Source: PNAI01 sp964575715
GTDB taxonomy: Bacteria > Pseudomonadota > Alphaproteobacteria > Rhizobiales > Xanthobacteraceae
Direction of reading: 5' to 3'
Assembly: GCA_964575715.1 (NCBI GenBank)
Contig: CAZNSG010000209.1
Location: 1-9,710 of the forward strand
Length of the DNA stretch: 9,710 nucleotides
The translations under genes and the position numbers were made by a program. The notes beneath the pieces were generated by a model. That model saw only the letters and a list, made by a program, of their open reading frames with translations, searched no databases and was not told where the DNA came from. This document shows, one piece after another, positions 6,654 to 9,710 of this stretch; positions within the stretch are counted from its first letter, which is position 1; every line of letters starts with the position of its first letter.

Positions 6654-7574
6654 TCACACCCACACCAACTTTTGATCGATCAGCAGCATGGCGAAGATCA
6701 GAAAGAGGTAGAATATCGAATACGCGAACAGCGATTTTGCCGCGGCCTCGGTGGCGGATGCCTTGAGCGCCAGCGCGAGCGCGAGCATCAGACCGCCGAG
6801 CACCAAAGCGGCCGCGCCGTAGACGATCCCCGCATAGCCGAACAACCAGGGCGTGAGCGCGACCGGTACCAGTGCAAGCGCATAGATGACGATCTGCCGG
6901 CGCGTTTCCACGAGCCCGGAGACGACGGGGAGCATCGGCACGCCGGCACGCGCATATTCCTGGACGCGGCACAGCGACAGCGCCCAGAAATGCGGCGGCG
7001 TCCAGAAGAAGATGATGAGAAAAAGCAAAACCGACTCTAATCCAATACCGCCGGTGGCCGCGGCCCAGCCGATCATCGGCGGAAACGCGCCGGCCGCCCC
7101 GCCGATCACGATGTTCTGCGGCGTGCTGCGCTTGAGCCACATGGTGTAGACGACGACGTAGAACACGATGGTGAAGGCGAGCAGCGACGCCGCCAGCCAA
7201 TTGACCAGCAACCCGAGCACAACGACAGCGCTCACCGCCAGCGTCATGCCGAAGCCGAGCGCCTCCCGCGGCGCGATGCGGCCGGCGGGAATCGGGCGAT
7301 GGGCGGTACGCGTCATCAGCGCATCGATGTCGGCGTCGTACCACATATTGAGCGCGCCGGCCGCGCCCGCACCGACGGCAATGCACAAGAGCGCGGTAAA
7401 GCCGAGCACCGGGTGAAGATGGCCGGGCGCGATCAACAGGCCGACCAGTCCGGTGAATACGACGAGCGACATCACGCGCGGCTTAAGCAGCGCCAAATAA
7501 TCCCCGACGCCCGCCATGCTCGGCTGCGCAGACGCAAACGATCGCAATTCGGCAGGCCTATCAATCAATGACAT
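6654..7574 (-). CDS. ctaB: Protoheme IX farnesyltransferase (heme O synthase)
   Basis: This enzyme attaches a farnesyl chain to protoheme to make heme O, the precursor of the heme A used by subunit I. The 306-residue polytopic membrane protein of the UbiA prenyltransferase superfamily has the aspartate motif N76-x3-D80-x3-D84 within NMWYDADID, followed by TRTAHRPIPAGRI. The second conserved loop, YTMWLKRSTPQNIVIGGAAG, leads into FPPMIGWAAATG. The ATG at 7574 has GGAG 9 nt upstream; an in-frame ATG at codon 20 is less likely. A palindromic element ends 22 bp upstream of the start codon, so the leader of this gene is unusually structured. Confidence 0.97.
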   Translation of the reverse strand: MSLIDRPAELRSFASAQPSMAGVGDYLALLKPRVMSLVVFTGLVGLLIAPGHLHPVLGFTALLCIAVGAGAAGALNMWYDADIDALMTRTAHRPIPAGRIAPREALGFGMTLAVSAVVVLGLLVNWLAASLLAFTIVFYVVVYTMWLKRSTPQNIVIGGAAGAFPPMIGWAAATGGIGLESVLLFLIIFFWTPPHFWALSLCRVQEYARAGVPMLPVVSGLVETRRQIVIYALALVPVALTPWLFGYAGIVYGAAALVLGGLMLALALALKASATEAAAKSLFAYSIFYLFLIFAMLLIDQKLVWV

Positions 7575-7596
7575 CGACGCGTGCTCCGCATTTGCA

Positions 7597-7760
7597 CCGT
7601 CACCCTGAGGTGCGAGCGCCGAAGGCGCGAGCTACCGCAAGTCGGGCTTGCCCGATTTGCGCATTTAGAAATCCAATGTCGGGTAAACCCGACATTGGTG
7701 GGCGACGGGCCCATCCATTCTTCGAGGCCCGCGCTGTGCGCGGGCACCTCAGGATGACGG
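7597..7760 (+). repeat. Complete palindromic element (copy D) between coxA and ctaB
   Basis: The 164-bp element is bounded by 17-bp inverted terminal repeats, CCGTCACCCTGAGGTGC (7597-7613) and GCACCTCAGGATGACGG (7744-7760), matching at 16 of 17. Inside, in order, are four hairpins. A small stem has arms 7616-7620 and 7624-7628. Module hairpin 1 is at 7636-7661 (12-bp stem, one G-T). Module hairpin 2 has arms 7673-7683 and 7688-7698 around TAAA. The terminal hairpin has arms 7728-7734 and 7738-7744. It encodes no protein, and I see no clear target-site duplication. It lies 19 bp after the coxA stop and 22 bp before the ctaB start. Non-autonomous mobile or REP-like behaviour is inferred. Confidence 0.9.
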
Positions 7761-7779
7761 ATATGGGTGGCGAGCGGCA

Positions 7780-9375
7780 TCACTTGATCCGTGGCAGCAC
7801 TGCGTACTGGTGGAATGGCGGCGGCGAAGACAGCGTCCACTCAAGGGTCGTGGCGCCGGCGCCCCAGGGATTATTAGCGGCCTTCTCCTTGCGGATGAAG
7901 GCATGCGCAAACCCGATAAAGAACACGAGCAGGCCAGCGATCGAGACATAAGCCCCCATGGACGACACATAGTTCCATCCGGCATACGCGTCCGGATAAT
8001 CGGCGATGCGGCGCGGCATGCCAGCAAGTCCGAGGAAGTGCTGCGGGAAGAACGCGACGTTGACGCCGACAAAAGTCAGCCAGAAGTGCAGTTTCCCGAG
8101 AAACTCCGACCACATATAGCCGCTGATTTTCGGGAACCAGTAGTACCAGCCGGCAAACACGGCAAACACCGCGCCGAGCGACAGCACATAGTGGAAATGC
8201 GCCACTACGTAATAGGTGTCCTGCAACACGCGGTCGACGCCGGCATTGGCGAGCACCACGCCGGTGACGCCGCCGACGGTGAACAGGAAGATCAGGCCGA
8301 CCGCCCACAGCATCGGCGTCTTGAACTCGATCGAACCGCCCCACATGGTCGCGATCCAGGAAAAAATCTTCACGCCGGTCGGCACCGCGATCACCATGGT
8401 GGCGGCGATGAAATAAGCCTGCGCGCCGGTCGACATTCCGACCGTGTACATATGGTGCGCCCACACCACGAAGCCGATGCCGCCAATCGCCACCATCGCA
8501 TAGGCCATGCCGAGATAGCCGAACACCGGTTTCTTGGAAAATGTCGCCACCACTTGGCTGACGATGCCGAAGCCCGGCAGGATCAAGATATAGACTTCGG
8601 GGTGACCGAAGAACCAGAACAGGTGCTGGAACAGAATCGGATCACCGCCGCCGCTCGCCGAGAAAAACGTCGTGCCGAAGTTGCGGTCGGTCAGCAGCAT
8701 GGTGATCGCGCCGGCAAGCACGGGGAGCGACAGGAGCAGCAGGAACGCGGTCACCAGGATCGCCCAGACGAACAGCGGCATCTTGTGCAGCGTCATGCCC
8801 GGCGCGCGCATGTTGAAGATCGTCGTGATGAAGTTGATCGCGCCGAGGATCGAGGACGCACCGGCCAGGTGGATCGCCAGGATCAGGCAATCGACCGCGG
8901 CGCCGGGCGAGTTGTAGGTATTGAGCGGCGCGTAGATCGTCCAGCCGCCGCCCGTGCCGCCGTCGATGAACACCGAGGTGATCACCAGGATGCCCGACGG
9001 GATCAGCAGCCAGAAGCTGATGTTGTTGAGCCTGGGAAACGCCATGTCGGGCGCGCCGATCATCAGCGGCACGATCCAGTTGCCGAAGCCGCCGATGAAC
9101 GCCGGCATGACCATGAAGAAGATCATGATCAGGCCGTGGCTGGTGACCAGGACGTTGAACAGGTGATAGTCGCCGCCCAGGATCTGGTCGCCGGGCGCCA
9201 TGAGCTCCATGCGCATGATCACCGAGAAAGCGAGGCCGACCAGGCCGAAGACGAACGCGTACACCAGGTACATCGTCCCGATGTCCTTGTGGTTCGTCGA
9301 ATAGAGGAAACGGCCGATGCCGCGCGGCGTGTGGTCGTGTTGATGATCGTGGGACGGGGCGCCTGGATAGCTCAT
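7780..9375 (-). CDS. coxA: Cytochrome c oxidase subunit I (aa3 type, A1 class)
   Basis: This catalytic subunit reduces oxygen and pumps protons. The 531-residue protein has about twelve membrane helices. Visible cofactor ligands are H80 (heme a, in TSHGLIMIFF), H258 and Y262 (the cross-linked CuB pair in GHPEVY), H307-H308 (CuB), H393 (heme a3) and H395 (heme a, in VVAHFHYV). E260 in GHPEVY marks the A1 class with a D-channel glutamate, and K336 in TGVKIFSW is the K-channel lysine. The ATG at 9375, giving MSYPGAPSHDHQHDH, is chosen over an upstream in-frame extension that would overlap coxB; AGGA lies 8 nt before it. It begins 40 nt after coxB. Also known as ctaD. Confidence 0.98.
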   Translation of the reverse strand: MSYPGAPSHDHQHDHTPRGIGRFLYSTNHKDIGTMYLVYAFVFGLVGLAFSVIMRMELMAPGDQILGGDYHLFNVLVTSHGLIMIFFMVMPAFIGGFGNWIVPLMIGAPDMAFPRLNNISFWLLIPSGILVITSVFIDGGTGGGWTIYAPLNTYNSPGAAVDCLILAIHLAGASSILGAINFITTIFNMRAPGMTLHKMPLFVWAILVTAFLLLLSLPVLAGAITMLLTDRNFGTTFFSASGGGDPILFQHLFWFFGHPEVYILILPGFGIVSQVVATFSKKPVFGYLGMAYAMVAIGGIGFVVWAHHMYTVGMSTGAQAYFIAATMVIAVPTGVKIFSWIATMWGGSIEFKTPMLWAVGLIFLFTVGGVTGVVLANAGVDRVLQDTYYVVAHFHYVLSLGAVFAVFAGWYYWFPKISGYMWSEFLGKLHFWLTFVGVNVAFFPQHFLGLAGMPRRIADYPDAYAGWNYVSSMGAYVSIAGLLVFFIGFAHAFIRKEKAANNPWGAGATTLEWTLSSPPPFHQYAVLPRIK

Positions 9376-9415
9376 CGTGGCAGTCCTGTGATCAAGCGGT
9401 TCGTGGACATGGTCG

Positions 9416-9710
9416 TTACGGCTGGCTCGCGCCGCCGGCGGGCAGGGCCGCGGCCAGGGCGCCGGGCGCCCCGATGGCGTCGAAGGCCGCCTGCGCCTTG
9501 GCAATCCATTCGGCGAAAGCCGCCTTGGAGACGACCTCGACCTGGATCGGCATGAAGCCGTGGTTGGTGCCGCACAGTTCCGAGCACTGGCCGTAATAGA
9601 CGCCCTCGCGCTCGACCTTCATCCACATCTCGGTGGTGCGGCCGGGCACCGCGTCCTTCTTGATGCCGAATGCCGGCACGGTCCAGGCGTGGATGACGTC
9701 CTCGGACGTG
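9416..9710 (-). CDS. coxB: Cytochrome c oxidase subunit II, C-terminal part (cut by window edge)
   Basis: Only the last 97 codons are present; the start and the membrane anchor lie right of the window. The fragment holds the complete CuA ligand set with canonical spacing: a histidine in DVIHAWTVP, then 35 residues on the C-x-E-x-C motif of GQCSELCGTNHGFM with the following histidine and methionine (offsets 0, 2, 4, 8 and 11). CuA receives electrons from cytochrome c and passes them to heme a in subunit I. The C-terminus carries an Ala/Pro-rich tail of about 25 residues. Also known as ctaC; it is the first visible gene of the operon. Confidence 0.97.
   Translation of the reverse strand, partial: TSEDVIHAWTVPAFGIKKDAVPGRTTEMWMKVEREGVYYGQCSELCGTNHGFMPIQVEVVSKAAFAEWIAKAQAAFDAIGAPGALAAALPAGGASQP

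Noticed and set aside
7565..7951. Short open frames on both strands across the coxA-ctaB gap (translations containing RHPEV and ARAVRGHLRMT)
   Set aside because: These are translations of the palindromic element at 7597-7760. Peptides of this type come from the repeat, not from a gene.
7810..9555. 581-codon open frame on the plus strand, antisense to coxA and coxB
   Set aside because: It mirrors the third-position GC bias of coxA, its translation is dominated by His, Arg, Asp and Glu without domains or membrane helices, and it lies opposite two clearly real genes.

Overview
This is a GC-rich alphaproteobacterial segment, most likely Hyphomicrobiales (Bradyrhizobium, Rhodopseudomonas or Xanthobacteraceae-like). 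The inference rests on the gene order of the aa3 cytochrome c oxidase locus (coxB-coxA-ctaB-coxF-ctaG-coxC-DUF983-SURF1-thrC-M16 peptidase-GNAT) and on palindromic repeats whose ends read GCACCTCAGGATGACGG, a type I associate with that group from memory. Every protein gene lies on the minus strand, so transcription runs from the right edge to the left.

Right part (about 9710 to 4880). This is the oxidase operon. The 3' end of coxB (CuA subunit II) enters from the window edge. It is followed by coxA (catalytic subunit I), a 164-bp palindromic element, ctaB (heme O synthase), a 53-codon coxF-like gene, ctaG (Cox11-type copper chaperone for CuB) and coxC (subunit III). The operon therefore encodes core subunits together with the enzymes that make and insert the heme and copper cofactors. 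A terminator-like hairpin follows coxC.

Middle part (about 4880 to 3573). A DUF983 zinc-ribbon membrane protein overlaps a SURF1 heme-insertion/assembly factor by 4 nt. A gap of about 157 bp without a convincing gene follows.

Left part (3572 to 229). Threonine synthase (thrC) overlaps a mitochondrial-processing-peptidase-like M16 zinc protease by an ATGA. A RimJ/RimL-like GNAT acetyltransferase comes next; it may have its own promoter and a leaderless start.

Left edge (1 to 228). This is a dense repeat cluster with three copies of a two-hairpin module. The fourth copy is the core of the element inside the cox operon. Between copies, three stem base pairs have changed on both sides so that pairing is kept, and one module copy sits inside the terminal hairpin of the larger repeat. 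The protein genes are ordinary; the repeat family is the most unusual structure here. I see no defence system, CRISPR array, tRNA, rRNA or transposase gene.
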